Below are positions 16,386-25,638 of a DNA stretch of 64,000 bases, piece after piece; position 1 is the first letter of the stretch, and the number at the start of each line of letters is the position of its first letter. The position numbers and the translations under genes were made by a program. The DNA lies in NCBI RefSeq assembly GCF_029893355.1, contig NZ_JARZAI010000018.1, positions 118,513-182,512 on the forward strand, read 5' to 3'. The stretch is from Kitasatospora sp. MAA4. GTDB lineage: Bacteria > Actinomycetota > Actinomycetes > Streptomycetales > Streptomycetaceae. The notes under the pieces were generated by a model. It was given only the letters and a program-made list of their open reading frames with translations, had not been told where the DNA came from and did not search any database.

Positions 16386-18101
16386 TCAGCCGGCCAGGCG
16401 GGCGTTGGCGATGAGGGTGGTGACGGCGGTGGCCGCGTCGGCGATCGGGACCTGGACGGTCTCGCCGGTGGCGCGGGTGACCAGCTCGACGACGCCCTCC
16501 TTGAGGCCGCGCGGGCCCACCGTGATCCGGTACGGGATGCCGATCAGCTCGATGTCGGCGAACTTCACGCCGGGGCGCTCGTCGCGGTCGTCCAGGATCA
16601 CGTCGACCCGGGCGGCGCGCAGCTGCTCGTAGAGGCCGTCGACGACCTTGGTGGTCTCCTCGTCGTTCTTGCCGATCGGCACGACGACGACCTCGAAGGG
16701 CGCGACCGAGACCGGCCAGAGGATGCCCTTCTCGTCGTTGTGCGACTCGACCACCGCGGCGATCGAGCGCTCGATGCCGATGCCGTAGCTGCCCATGATC
16801 GGCTTGATCCGGGTGCCGTCGGGGCCGAGCACGCTGACGTCCAGCGACTCGGTGTACTTGTAGCCCAGCTTGAAGATGTGGCCGACCTCGACCGTGCGGA
16901 CCACCGCGAGCGGCTGCGCGCAGGTCGGGCAGGCCTCGCCCGCGACGACCTCGCGGAAGTCGGCCCAGCGGGTGACGGCGATGTCGCGCTCGACGTCGAC
17001 GCCGCGCAGATGCACGCCGTCCTCGTTGGCGCCGGTGCTCATCGCGCGGCGCCCGCGCAGCGCCTCGTCGGCCAGCACGGTCAACCCGCTCACGCCGACG
17101 GCGCCCAGGCTGCCGGGGGAGGCGTTCAGCGCCGCCTTGATCTCCTCCGGCTGGGCCGGGCGGACGTTGCGGGCGCCGGTGGCGTCGATCAGCTTCTGCT
17201 CGACCAGGCTGTGGTCGCCGCGGATCAGGACCAGGGTGAGCTGGTCGTCGACCACGAACACCAGGGTCTTGATCTGGCGCTCGGCCGGTACCCCGTGCAG
17301 GGTGGCCAGCTGCTCGATGGTGCGGGCGTCGGGGGTGTCGAAGCGCTCCGGCGCGGGCAGGCTCGCCGGGTCCTCGATCACGGGCAGCGCGGAGGTCGCC
17401 TTCTCGACGTTGGCCGCGTAGCCGCAGCCGGGGCAGTGCGCGACCAGGTCCTCGCCCGCCTCGGTCGGCGACATGAACTCGACGGAGGCCGAGCCGCCCA
17501 TCGCACCGCTGGACGCCTGCACCGCGATCGCCGGGATGCCCAGGCGCTCGAAGATCCGCACGTAGGCGGCGCGGTGCAGGTCGAAGGAGCGGTCCAGGCC
17601 GGCCTGGTCGAGGTCGAAGCTGTAGGAGTCCTTCATGGTGAACTCGCGCACCCGCAGCAGACCGCTCTTGGGGCGCGGCTCGTCCCGGAACTTGGTCTGG
17701 AACTGGTACCACATCTGCGGCAACTGCTTGTAGGAGGACAGCTCCTGGGCGAGCGTCGTGAAGATCTCCTCGTGCGTCATGCCCAGCGCGAGGTCGGCGC
17801 CCTTGCGGTCCTTGAGGCGGAACATCTCGTCGCCCATGACCTCCCAGCGGCCGGACTTCTGCCAGATCTCGGCCGGGTGCATGGCCGGCAGGATCCACTC
17901 CTGCGAGCCGATCCGCGCCATCTCCTCGCGGACGATCTCCACGACCTTCGCCCGGACCCGGACGGCCAGCGGCAGCAGCGAGTAGTGGCCGGCCATCAAC
18001 TGGCGGGCGAACCCGGCCCGGACCAGCAGGCGGTGGCTCACCGCGTCCGCGTCCGCCGGGTCGTCGCGCAGGGTCGGGGCGTACATCTGGGACCAGCGCA
18101 T
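16386..18101 (-). CDS. proS: Prolyl-tRNA synthetase
   Basis: 571-aa class II synthetase of the bacterial type with an editing insertion. It charges tRNA-Pro with proline. It begins MRWSQMYAPTLRDDPADADA. Other features are the class II motif 2 region FRDEPRPKSGLLRVREFTMK, the GSASVEFMSPTEAGEDLVAH and C-x2-C parts of the insertion, TRIKPIMGSYGIGIERSIAA (motif 3) and the C-terminal anticodon-binding domain with VVPIGKNDEE. I used ATG 18101; the frame continues upstream without a convincing start. Probably housekeeping. Confidence 0.95.
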   Translation of the reverse strand: MRWSQMYAPTLRDDPADADAVSHRLLVRAGFARQLMAGHYSLLPLAVRVRAKVVEIVREEMARIGSQEWILPAMHPAEIWQKSGRWEVMGDEMFRLKDRKGADLALGMTHEEIFTTLAQELSSYKQLPQMWYQFQTKFRDEPRPKSGLLRVREFTMKDSYSFDLDQAGLDRSFDLHRAAYVRIFERLGIPAIAVQASSGAMGGSASVEFMSPTEAGEDLVAHCPGCGYAANVEKATSALPVIEDPASLPAPERFDTPDARTIEQLATLHGVPAERQIKTLVFVVDDQLTLVLIRGDHSLVEQKLIDATGARNVRPAQPEEIKAALNASPGSLGAVGVSGLTVLADEALRGRRAMSTGANEDGVHLRGVDVERDIAVTRWADFREVVAGEACPTCAQPLAVVRTVEVGHIFKLGYKYTESLDVSVLGPDGTRIKPIMGSYGIGIERSIAAVVESHNDEKGILWPVSVAPFEVVVVPIGKNDEETTKVVDGLYEQLRAARVDVILDDRDERPGVKFADIELIGIPYRITVGPRGLKEGVVELVTRATGETVQVPIADAATAVTTLIANARLAG

Positions 18102-18187
18102 CTGAGGTGTCCTTCTGTCGAGCGGCACAGGCACGGAGCGGTGACGAATCGTAGTACAGCGTGCTCCGCGCCCTCCCGGGATATAGC

Positions 18188-18220
18188 GGGCCCGGGCCAC
18201 CTGAGGGGTGACCCGGGCCC
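18188..18220 (-). terminator. Hairpin terminator of the DUF427 gene
   Basis: GGGCCCGGGcCACC pairs with GGTGaCCCGGGCCC (one mismatch) around a TGAGG loop. It lies 15 bp beyond the DUF427 stop and upstream of proS on the same strand, so it separates the two units. Confidence 0.7.
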
Positions 18221-18234
18221 TGATCCGCAGGTGC

Positions 18235-18612
18235 TCAGAAGTCCTCCGCCACCAGCCTGGTCCGCTCCTGGTAGAAGGCGATCAGTCCGGCGAGCGGCTC
18301 CATGCCGGGCAGCGGGGTCGGGTACGACCAGGCGACGGCGTCGGCGAGCGGGCCGTCGGCCACCAGCGCGTGGTGGACGGCGGCGCCCTTGTAGGGGCAG
18401 TAGCTGTCGGTCTGTGCGACGCCGAGCAGATCGGTGCGGACGTCCTCCGGGGGGAGGTAGTAGCGCACCGGGTGCCGGCCCTCGTGGACGACGACCACGC
18501 GGTGGCTGTTGGCGAGCAGCGTGTCGCCGGACCACACGGTCACCCGGCCGCGTCCCTGCTCCAGTCGGACGGGGTTTTCGACGTGCTGCGGGGAGTTGGG
18601 AATGCTCGACAT
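18235..18612 (-). CDS. DUF427 domain protein
   Basis: 125 aa. Characteristic phrases are NPVRLEQGRGRVTVWSGDTL, HPVRYYLPPEDVR, DSYCPYKGAAVHHAL and the C-terminal AGLIAFYQERTRL. DUF427 proteins are small and widespread in actinobacteria, with no settled function. It lies 31 bp downstream of the MFS gene on the same strand, so the two are probably cotranscribed. Confidence 0.9.
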   Translation of the reverse strand: MSSIPNSPQHVENPVRLEQGRGRVTVWSGDTLLANSHRVVVVHEGRHPVRYYLPPEDVRTDLLGVAQTDSYCPYKGAAVHHALVADGPLADAVAWSYPTPLPGMEPLAGLIAFYQERTRLVAEDF

Positions 18613-18643
18613 CGGTGGCCTCCTGGAGACGGGATGGGACAGG

Positions 18644-20101
18644 TCAGCTCGCCGAGCGGACCGGCGGCTCGGCCTGGAGCAGGGGCTCGGCCGGGGCGGC
18701 GGTACGGGCCGCCCGGGCCTCGGCCGTGCGGGCCCACAGCGCGATGGCCGCGCCGACCAGGCAGATGGCCGCGGCGACCAGGACCGCGTTGTTGGCGCCG
18801 TCGGCCATCGCGTGGGCCGGGCCGGCGTCCGACTTCGCCTGGCTCACCAAGGTCGCGGTGACGGCGACGCCGAGCGCGGAGCCGAGGTAGCGCGCGCTGT
18901 TGTTGGCGCCGGAGCCCATCGCGGCCCGGTGCGGCGGCACGCTGCTGACCGCGAGGCGGGCGAGCGCCGCGTTCAGGACTCCGCTGCCGATACCGGCGAC
19001 GATCAGGCCGGGGGCCAGGTGGCCCCAGGAACCGCCGGCGTGCAGCCCGTACAGCGCCGCCTCGCCGAGGCCGCAGATCAGCAGGGAGGCGGCGACCTGC
19101 GTGGTGGCCGCCATCTTGTTGACCAGCCGGCGAGCTTGCAGGGCGGAGACCACCGAGAGGCCGGACCAGATGGCGAGGACGCCGGAGGCGGCCAGCGGGG
19201 TCTCACCGAGCGACTTCTGCAGCACGGTGGGCAGGTAGCTCATCAGACCGACGATCGACAGGCCGGTGAAGAGCGCGCCGCTGCTGGAGGCGATGAAGCC
19301 CGGGTTGCGGAACAGCGCGAGGTCGAGCATCGGCTCGGCGACCTTGGACTCCACGACCGCGAAGGCGATCAGCAGCACCAGGCCCGCGGCGAGCAGCTCG
19401 ATCACGATGCCGCGGCCCCAGCCGTGCCGCCCCTCGGCGAGGCCCGCGATCAGGCAGGAGGAGCCGCTGGCGAGCGCCAGGACGCCGAGCGGGTCGAGCT
19501 TGCGGGGCCGTTCGTTCTTCGACTCGTCCAGTCCGAGGGCGGTGAGCAGCACCAGGCCCGCCGAGAGCAGGGCCAGCACCCAGTAGACCGAGCGCCAACC
19601 GCCGGCCTGCTCCATGAGCGCGGCGTAGATCGGGCCCAGCGCGATGCCGAGGCCGACCGAGGCGCCCCACATGCCGAGCGCCCGGATGCGGGCGGGGCCC
19701 ACGGGGTAGACGTTGCTGATCAGGCCCAGGGTCGGTGCCAGGATCGCCGCCGCGGCGCAGCCCTGCAGGACGCGGCCGGTGAGGAAGAGCCCGGTGTTCG
19801 GGGCGGCCGCCGAGAGCACGGTCGAGATCAGCAGGAGGACCGCGCCGCCGCCGAAGACGCGCTTGCGGCCGTAGTCGTCGGCGGCGCTGCCGGCGGTGAG
19901 CAGCAGGGCGGCCAGGCCGACCAGGGTGCCGGTGAGCACCCAGGTCTGGGCGGACGCGCCGATGTGCAGGGCCGCGGCGGTGGGCGAGAGGGTCGTCAGA
20001 GGGGAGGTGTAGTCGATCAGTACCAGCAGTGTGCCGCAGGCCGCGGTGAGCAAGGTGATGCCGGGGCTGCGCGACTGGCCGCCGGGCGGGTTGGGGGTCA
20101 T
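18644..20101 (-). CDS. MFS drug:H+ exporter, DHA2 family
   Basis: 485 aa, about 14 predicted membrane helices. The N-terminal TM1 reads TLLVLIDYTSPLTTLSPT, and the MFS loop motif (GSAADDYGRKRVFGGG) follows TM2. QacA/EmrB-type efflux is likely; the substrate is unknown. It starts at ATG 20101 and is divergent from an HxlR regulator that probably controls it through the shared 92-bp intergenic region. The DUF427 gene follows. Confidence 0.88.
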   Translation of the reverse strand: MTPNPPGGQSRSPGITLLTAACGTLLVLIDYTSPLTTLSPTAAALHIGASAQTWVLTGTLVGLAALLLTAGSAADDYGRKRVFGGGAVLLLISTVLSAAAPNTGLFLTGRVLQGCAAAAILAPTLGLISNVYPVGPARIRALGMWGASVGLGIALGPIYAALMEQAGGWRSVYWVLALLSAGLVLLTALGLDESKNERPRKLDPLGVLALASGSSCLIAGLAEGRHGWGRGIVIELLAAGLVLLIAFAVVESKVAEPMLDLALFRNPGFIASSSGALFTGLSIVGLMSYLPTVLQKSLGETPLAASGVLAIWSGLSVVSALQARRLVNKMAATTQVAASLLICGLGEAALYGLHAGGSWGHLAPGLIVAGIGSGVLNAALARLAVSSVPPHRAAMGSGANNSARYLGSALGVAVTATLVSQAKSDAGPAHAMADGANNAVLVAAAICLVGAAIALWARTAEARAARTAAPAEPLLQAEPPVRSAS

Positions 20102-20118
20102 GGCAGTCCTGTTCCTAG

Positions 20119-20182
20119 GTCTGGTGAACGAACTCACTCAACTGACAAGCTACCATGGCAGGTCTGTTCACTGAACTGAACT
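20119..20182. promoter_or_regulatory. Probable HxlR operator between divergent mfs and hxlR genes
   Basis: The intergenic region holds GTTCACTGAAC (20166-20176), a perfect palindrome about a central C, and a second arm GTGAACGAACTCAC (20124-20137). Both are preceded by the direct repeat GGTCTG. TGAACTGAACT half-sites recur. The arrangement suits binding of a dimeric winged-helix repressor that controls both genes. Confidence 0.55.
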
Positions 20183-20193
20183 AAGCTGGCGCC

Positions 20194-20760
20194 ATGGCGC
20201 TAGGAACGGATTACGCACAGCAGGACTGCTCACTGGCGCGCGCGCTGGAAGTGGTCGGGGAACGCTGGAGCATGCTGATCGTGCGCGACGCCTTCTACGG
20301 CGTGCGGCGGTTCAACGACTTCCTGGCGCACCTCGACATCCCGCGGGCCGTCCTGACCGGGCGGCTGCGCTCGCTGGTGGCGGCCGGGGTGCTCGACAAG
20401 GAGCCGTACCAGCAGTCGCCGGTGCGCTACGGCTACGGCCTGACCAGTGCCGGCCGGGAGCTGTGGCTGCCGATCTACGCGCTGGCGCGGTGGGGCGAGC
20501 GGCACGCCTCGGACGGCGGGGCGCGGACGGTCTTCAGCCATGCCACCTGCGGGACCCGGCTGGACATCGTCGGCAGCTGCCCGACCTGCTGCGTGCTGGT
20601 GGCGCCCGAGGACGTGATGATGCGGCCGGGCCCCGGCGCGCTCACGGAGCTGCGCCAGGACCCGGTGTCGCGTGCGCTCGGCCGGCCGCACCGGCTGCTG
20701 GCGCCGATCGAGCCGCTGAGCGAAACGGTCGGCGAGCAGGCGGCCGAGCCGGTCGGCTAG
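20194..20760 (+). CDS. HxlR family transcriptional regulator
   Basis: 188 aa. The N-terminal HxlR winged helix is clear: CSLARALEVVGERWSMLIVR, FNDFLAHLDIPRAVLTGRLR, LVAAGVLDKEPY and YGYGLTSAGRELWLPIYALA. Many HxlR proteins have a redox-active Cys near the N-terminus, and this one has Cys12. An added C-terminal segment contains C-x13-C-x2-CC, possibly a metal or redox site. It is divergent from the MFS gene it probably regulates. Confidence 0.9.
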   Translation: MALGTDYAQQDCSLARALEVVGERWSMLIVRDAFYGVRRFNDFLAHLDIPRAVLTGRLRSLVAAGVLDKEPYQQSPVRYGYGLTSAGRELWLPIYALARWGERHASDGGARTVFSHATCGTRLDIVGSCPTCCVLVAPEDVMMRPGPGALTELRQDPVSRALGRPHRLLAPIEPLSETVGEQAAEPVG

Positions 20761-20771
20761 GCCGGGGTGGG

Positions 20772-21746
20772 TCAGGCCGGGGTGAGCAGGAGCTTGCCGG
20801 TGGTCCGCCGGGACTGGAGATCCGCGTGGGCCTGGTGCGCCTGGGCGAAGGTGTAGCGTCCACCGATCGCGACCTGGATCGCCCCGGTCCGCATCCAGTC
20901 GAACAACTCGGCTGCCCGGGAACGCAGTTCGGCCGGGTCGGTGGCGTGGTCGACCAGCGTCGGACGGGTCAGGAAGAGCGAGCCCAGGGCCGCCAGGGAC
21001 TGCGGGTCGAGGGCCGGCGCCGGGCCGGAGGCGGCTCCGGCCAGGACGAAGGTGCCGCGCGGGCGCAGCGAGTCCAGGCCGGCCCTGAAGGTGTCCAGGC
21101 CGATCCCGTCGTACACCACGTCGACGCCCCGGCCGCCCGTCAACTTCCGTACCAGCGGCGCCAGATCGGCCGGGTCGGCGCCCACGATCACCTCGTGGGC
21201 GCCCGCCGCCCGGGCCACCTCGGCCTTCGCCTGCGTCGAGACGGTCGCCAGCACCTGCACCCCGCGCCCGGCCAGCAGCCGGGTGAGGTGCTGCCCGAGG
21301 CCGCCGGCTGCCGCGTGCACGAGCGCGCTCTCGCCCTCCCCCGCGCGGTAGGTCGAGGTGGTGAGGTAGTGCGCGGTGAGGCCCTGGAGCAGGACGGCGG
21401 CGGCGTCCGCCTCGGTGATGTCCGCGGGGAGCGGCACGGTGGCGTCGGCCGCGACGACCACCCGCTCCGCGTAACTGCCCGGCGCCGCCCACCAGGCCAC
21501 CCGGTCGCCGACCGCGACGCCGGAGACCTCGGGCCCGAGCTCCACGACGGTCCCCGCACCCTCGCAGCCCGGGACGAACGGCGGCGCGAGCTTCGTGCGC
21601 CCCTCGCGCTCGTAGACGTCCTTGAAGTTGACTCCGGCGTAGGCGAGTTGCACCACCACCTGGCCGGGCCCGGCCGTCGGATCCGGCCGCTCGGCCTCGG
21701 TCAGGACCTCGGGGCCACCTGACTGCTCGACTACCACTGCGCGCAT
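20772..21746 (-). CDS. NADPH:quinone oxidoreductase (MDR superfamily)
   Basis: 324 aa. MDR reductase without the structural zinc: MRAVVVEQSGGPEVL, YAGVNFKDVYEREG, GCEGAGTV, then the Rossmann motif VHAAAGGLGQHLTRLLAGRG and GVDVVYDGIG. This is the QOR pattern; it reduces quinones or enones with NADPH. Start ATG 21746 has GAGGAG upstream. It is 44 bp downstream of the second MFS gene on the same strand and probably in its operon. Confidence 0.9.
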   Translation of the reverse strand: MRAVVVEQSGGPEVLTEAERPDPTAGPGQVVVQLAYAGVNFKDVYEREGRTKLAPPFVPGCEGAGTVVELGPEVSGVAVGDRVAWWAAPGSYAERVVVAADATVPLPADITEADAAAVLLQGLTAHYLTTSTYRAGEGESALVHAAAGGLGQHLTRLLAGRGVQVLATVSTQAKAEVARAAGAHEVIVGADPADLAPLVRKLTGGRGVDVVYDGIGLDTFRAGLDSLRPRGTFVLAGAASGPAPALDPQSLAALGSLFLTRPTLVDHATDPAELRSRAAELFDWMRTGAIQVAIGGRYTFAQAHQAHADLQSRRTTGKLLLTPA

Positions 21747-21790
21747 CGCGCTTCTCCTCATCATCGGTGTCACGGGTACTTCGGGGACGG

Positions 21791-23182
21791 CTAGGAACGG
21801 GCGGGCATGGTGCGGCGGACCACCAGGACGATGACGAGGAAGCCGCAGGCCACCAGGGACAGGCAGACCCGCAGCCCGCCGGCGTCGGACGAGCGGTCCA
21901 GCAGCGGTCCGAACAGCGCGAGCCCGACCGCCCCGCCGACCTGCCGCAGGGCGTTGAGCGCTCCGGACGCCAGCCCGGACTGGTGCACCGGCAGGGCCCG
22001 CAGGACGACGGTGGGCAGGCTCGGTCCCATCAGGCCGGCGCCGAGGCCGAGCAGGCAGCTGCCCAGGCCGAAGACCCACCAGTCCCGTCCGGTCCCGACC
22101 GGCAGCAGCGCGAGCGCGCCCAGGGCCGCCAGGGCCGACCCGGCGATCAGCAGCAGGCGGGGGCCGGTGCGGGTCACCGCGCGGGCCAGTACGAAGGAGG
22201 CGAAGGTCCAGAACGAGGCGAACGGGATGAAGGCCAGTCCGGCTCCCAGCGCGTCCAGGCCCCAACTCTTCTGGAGGAAGGCCGAGATGGCGTACTGACT
22301 GCCGTATGCGCCGAACTGGAACAGCGCTCCGACGCCCAGCCCGGCCAGGAACCCGGGCCGGGTCAGCAGCGTCGGCGGCAGCATCGGATGGGCGACGGCG
22401 CGCTCCACGGCCACCAGGGCGACTCCCGCCACCGCCGTGCCGGCCAGCAGGGCGATGGTCACCGGCGCGGCCCAGCCGCGGGTCCCGCCCTCGACCAGCG
22501 CGCCGATCCCGCAGCCGACCAGGGCGATCGCGGCGAGCTGGCCGCTGACGTCGAACGGCACCCGGCGCGCTGGGGACGCCGCCACGGCCCGGCCGCAGAC
22601 CACCACGACAGCCAGGCCGATCGGCACGTTGATCAGGAAGATCGACCGCCAGCCGACCGCGGCGGTCAGCGCGCCGCCGAGCACCGGTCCGAGCACCAGC
22701 GCGAGCGAGCTGACACCGCCCCAGACCGTGAACGCCCGGGCGCGCCGCGCCGGTTCGGCGTACATGTGGGCCATCAGGGCCAGCGAGGCCGGCAGCAGTC
22801 CGCCGGCCGACACCCCCTGCACGGCGCGGGCGGCGATCAGAGCGCCGACGTCAGGGCTCAGCGCACAGGCCGCCGAGGAGAGGACGAAGAGCAGGAGCGA
22901 GACCCGGAAGAGCCTGCGGGCCCCCAGCAGGTCCGCCAGGGTCCCGCCGCCGAGTAAGCAGGCGGCCATGGCAATGGTGTAGGCGTTGACCGTCCACTCC
23001 AACTGCGCCAGGCCGCCTGCGAAATCGCTGCGGATCCGGGGCAGGGCGACGTTGAGCGCGCTGCTGTCCATCAGCACCATGAAGAAGCCCAGGCAGACCG
23101 CCCCGAGCGCCAGTGGACCGGCGGCCGGTCGGTACGGAGCTGACGTGCCGGCGAGGTTCGCGGTATCTGTGGCTTCATTCAT
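21791..23182 (-). CDS. MFS exporter, DHA2 (EmrB/QacA) family
   Basis: 463 aa, about 14 TM helices. DHA2 signatures: FFMVLMDSSALNVALPRI, WTVNAYTIAMAACLLGGGTL followed by LGARRLF, and the motif C region VLGPVLGGALTAAVGWRSIF. A drug or metabolite exporter with unknown substrate. Start ATG 23182 (MNEATDT) was chosen over the upstream ATG at 23200. Probably cotranscribed with the quinone reductase. Confidence 0.88.
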   Translation of the reverse strand: MNEATDTANLAGTSAPYRPAAGPLALGAVCLGFFMVLMDSSALNVALPRIRSDFAGGLAQLEWTVNAYTIAMAACLLGGGTLADLLGARRLFRVSLLLFVLSSAACALSPDVGALIAARAVQGVSAGGLLPASLALMAHMYAEPARRARAFTVWGGVSSLALVLGPVLGGALTAAVGWRSIFLINVPIGLAVVVVCGRAVAASPARRVPFDVSGQLAAIALVGCGIGALVEGGTRGWAAPVTIALLAGTAVAGVALVAVERAVAHPMLPPTLLTRPGFLAGLGVGALFQFGAYGSQYAISAFLQKSWGLDALGAGLAFIPFASFWTFASFVLARAVTRTGPRLLLIAGSALAALGALALLPVGTGRDWWVFGLGSCLLGLGAGLMGPSLPTVVLRALPVHQSGLASGALNALRQVGGAVGLALFGPLLDRSSDAGGLRVCLSLVACGFLVIVLVVRRTMPARS

Positions 23183-23775
23183 CTGACAGCTCGCATCCAA
23201 CCGGGAGATACCAACGGGAGACTATCGGGGCCCGACCGCCTATACTGTTCGACGGAGGTCGATCACTATGCATGAAAGTCTCCGGCCTGGTGTTACGTCA
23301 AGTGCTGTTCACCCGAAGGCCCCACAGCGGGTCTCGCACCGCGGGCACCACCACTCCACTGACGATGATCCGTCAACTGAGCTGAATGGCCACGGGCTTG
23401 TCCCACATGTGAGCTCGACGGCAGTCCCGAACCGACAGAGCGGCGGATGCCCGGGGGCCACCCTGAATAGGGAGACCCCTCTGGGCAAACTGCGAGAAGC
23501 CATTGGTGACGTTCCAATTGCCAGTTGACTGGTGGTGTCATAGATTTGTCAGAGTAGGTTTATCGTGAGTCTGCTTGCTACGGCCACTCGAGGTCGGAGA
23601 AGTGCGTGCGGAACGGCCGCGGTCTGGACGCGGACCGGGCCGGTCGGGTCCGGTCTGCACCAGTTGCGGCCGGCATCGGCTCGGCCACTCCGAGCGCGGC
23701 CATCGGGGCTATGAGCAGTGCGCCAAGAAGTTGAAACACGGGGCGGGTCCCTCCGTGGGAAATGGTGGGTTTGCC
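23183..23775. other. 593-bp intergenic region with possible small ORF
   Basis: This gap between the divergent MFS and XRE genes is lower in GC than its surroundings. It has a TATACT -10-like hexamer (23241) and a GGAGG 9 bp before ATG 23268. That ATG opens an 86-codon frame to 23528 with no recognisable family (MHESLRPGVTSSAVHPKA and on, rich in His/Ser/Pro). Another frame from ATG 23272 gives 37 codons. These may be a decayed gene start. I would not call a product. Confidence 0.3.
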
Positions 23776-25041
23776 ATGGCACAGGTCAGCCAGCCCGAGT
23801 TCGGCCAGCGGCTAAGAGAACTCAGACTGGATCGGGGGATCAAGCAGACCGAACTCGCCGGCGGTCCGGTGTCGGCCAGCTACATCTCACGTCTTGAGAT
23901 GGGTAACCGCCTCCCGTCTCCCAACGCGCTGAGCTACCTGGCCGCGACCCTGGGCGTCACCGTCGACGACCTGATCACGCGCCACGAACACGAGGGCCGC
24001 GGCACCGCCGCCCCCGCACCGGACCGAGCCGGCAGCACCGACTCGGTCCGCAGCGCCCTGCTGGCCCGCGCGACGACCGCCCTGCGCGGCGGTGACACCC
24101 GGTACGCCGTCGAACTCCTCGAATCCGAGCTCGCGGCGCCCGATCTGGAGCCGTTCGGCTGGGGCTGGCACCTGCTGGGGACGCTGGCCGAGGCGTACGG
24201 CCGCGCGCAGGAACTCCCGGCCCGCGTCGACGTGCTGCGCCTGATGCTGGAGATCAGCACGGACTGGCATGACGCCGGACCGGTCCGCGGCGACATCCTG
24301 GCCGAACTCTCGAACGACGAGCGCGCGCTCGGCCGCATCGAGTCCGCGCTGGACTCGGCCAAGCAGGCGGTGGCGGCCACCCGCGAGTCCCGGGCCCCCG
24401 AACGGGCGCTGGCCCTGATGGCCCTGGCGGCCGCGGAGACCGAGGCCGGCGGCGCGGCCCGGGCCGCCGAACGGGTGCCCGAACTGCTCGCCCTGGTCGA
24501 GGCCGTACCGCCGCTGAGGGCCGCTCAGATCTACTGGAGCTGCGCCGGGGTCAGCGCTCGCCAGGGGGACAGCGAGGCGTCCGACGAGCTGATGAGCCGC
24601 GCGCTGGACACCCTGGACAGCCGGGACGACCTGCTCGCCTGGGCGCGGCTGCGGATGGCCGCCGGCGCGCTGCGGCTGCGGTGCGGCCGGGTGGACGACG
24701 TCGGCCGGTGGATCGAGGAGGCCGGCCGGGCCGTCGACCTGGTGGGGGTGCCCGCCCAGGCCGCGGCACTGCTCTTCCTGAAGGCCTGGCTGTTCTGGGC
24801 CGAGGACTGCTACGAGGACGCGTTCACGGCGGCACGTCAGGCCGATGACACGGGGCTGCTCGCTTTTCATGACCGGCTGCGCGCCCGACTGCTGCAGAGT
24901 CGCTGCCTGCTGCACATGGACCGGCAGGCCGACGCGCTGCGCGCCATGCGGGCCGTGGCGGTGGAGGCCGAGGAGGCCGGGTACCTGGATCTGGCGACCG
25001 AGGCGTGGAAGGCGCTGGCCTCCACTCTCGACCCGGCGTGA
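23776..25041 (+). CDS. XRE family regulator with TPR-like C-terminal domain
   Basis: 421 aa from ATG 23776. The N-terminal HTH_3 is FGQRLRELRLDRGIKQTELA, SASYISRLEMGNRLPSPNAL and YLAATLGVTVDDLI. Residues about 95-420 are all-helical, with repeated A/L/E patterns (ALDSAKQAVAATRESRAPER, YEDAFTAARQADDTGLLAF) typical of TPR sensor domains in actinobacterial XRE regulators that may bind peptides or autoregulators. The open frame extends upstream to 23575, but that part has no good start and is compositionally different. It stands at the left edge of the biosynthetic cluster and could belong to it. Confidence 0.85.
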   Translation: MAQVSQPEFGQRLRELRLDRGIKQTELAGGPVSASYISRLEMGNRLPSPNALSYLAATLGVTVDDLITRHEHEGRGTAAPAPDRAGSTDSVRSALLARATTALRGGDTRYAVELLESELAAPDLEPFGWGWHLLGTLAEAYGRAQELPARVDVLRLMLEISTDWHDAGPVRGDILAELSNDERALGRIESALDSAKQAVAATRESRAPERALALMALAAAETEAGGAARAAERVPELLALVEAVPPLRAAQIYWSCAGVSARQGDSEASDELMSRALDTLDSRDDLLAWARLRMAAGALRLRCGRVDDVGRWIEEAGRAVDLVGVPAQAAALLFLKAWLFWAEDCYEDAFTAARQADDTGLLAFHDRLRARLLQSRCLLHMDRQADALRAMRAVAVEAEEAGYLDLATEAWKALASTLDPA

Positions 25042-25294
25042 CCAGCAGGACAGCGTCCGGCTTGACCACCAGGACGGCCCTGAAACGCGGGCCGGCCGGG
25101 CCGACGGGTGTCCGCGCAGGCTGAGTGCACCCCACCGTGCGGTGCCGAAGCCATCTCCACCACTCTCCCCCCACAAGGAACTTGGCGCCACGGACCGGCG
25201 GTCTCGGAGCCCCCGCCGCAGCCCGTGTTGTGGCCGAGCCTAGCAAGTCGGTTCGGTCAACAGTCCTACCAAGATTAACTTATTCGCATGAGAA

Positions 25295-25355
25295 TTGACT
25301 AGGCATGACATTGTTCTAACGTCACTTGACTGACTCTGACAGTCCTGGGTAGCGT
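25295..25355 (+). promoter_or_regulatory. Tandem promoters for the desaturase operon
   Basis: Two sigma-HrdB-like promoters overlap: TTGACT (25295) with a 16-bp spacer to TAACGT (25317), and TTGACT (25326) with an 18-bp spacer to TAGCGT (25350). TGAC occurs at 25296, 25306, 25327 and 25337. No three-heptamer SARP box is seen here. A leader of about 280 nt follows up to GTG 25639. In the remainder of 25042-25638 I see no gene or riboswitch. Confidence 0.5.
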
Positions 25356-25638
25356 GGCGGAGGCCTCAGATCGACGGAGTGCCGTGTCATCCGCCCAACC
25401 GCCATGGCACCACCTCACTCGCCGCGTCCGTTCAGCCCTGCCCCGATGCCGACCGCTGGTCGGTGCACCGTGACGGCGAGCCTCAGCACAGCCACCCGTG
25501 GATGCGGGCTGTCCGCCTTCGGGGCCCGTCGCAGTCTCCCGCTCCCCATCGCGATGCCCGCCTGCCCGCGTGCCGCCACCCACGGCGCACCGCGGGCGCC
25601 GGGCTGGTCAACCGCATTACAGAGAGGGCCTGTCCACC

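Noticed and set aside
18102..18187. T-box leader before proS
   Set aside because: The region is only about 85 bp and lacks a TGGNACC-type T-box sequence.
23575..23775. N-terminal extension of the XRE/TPR regulator
   Set aside because: The extra 67 codons are low in pattern, and the HTH begins right after ATG 23776.
25356..25638. Cobalamin riboswitch in the leader before the desaturase/mutase operon
   Set aside because: I could not find a B12-box-like conserved sequence or the expected junction; the leader looks unstructured apart from GC-rich short stems.
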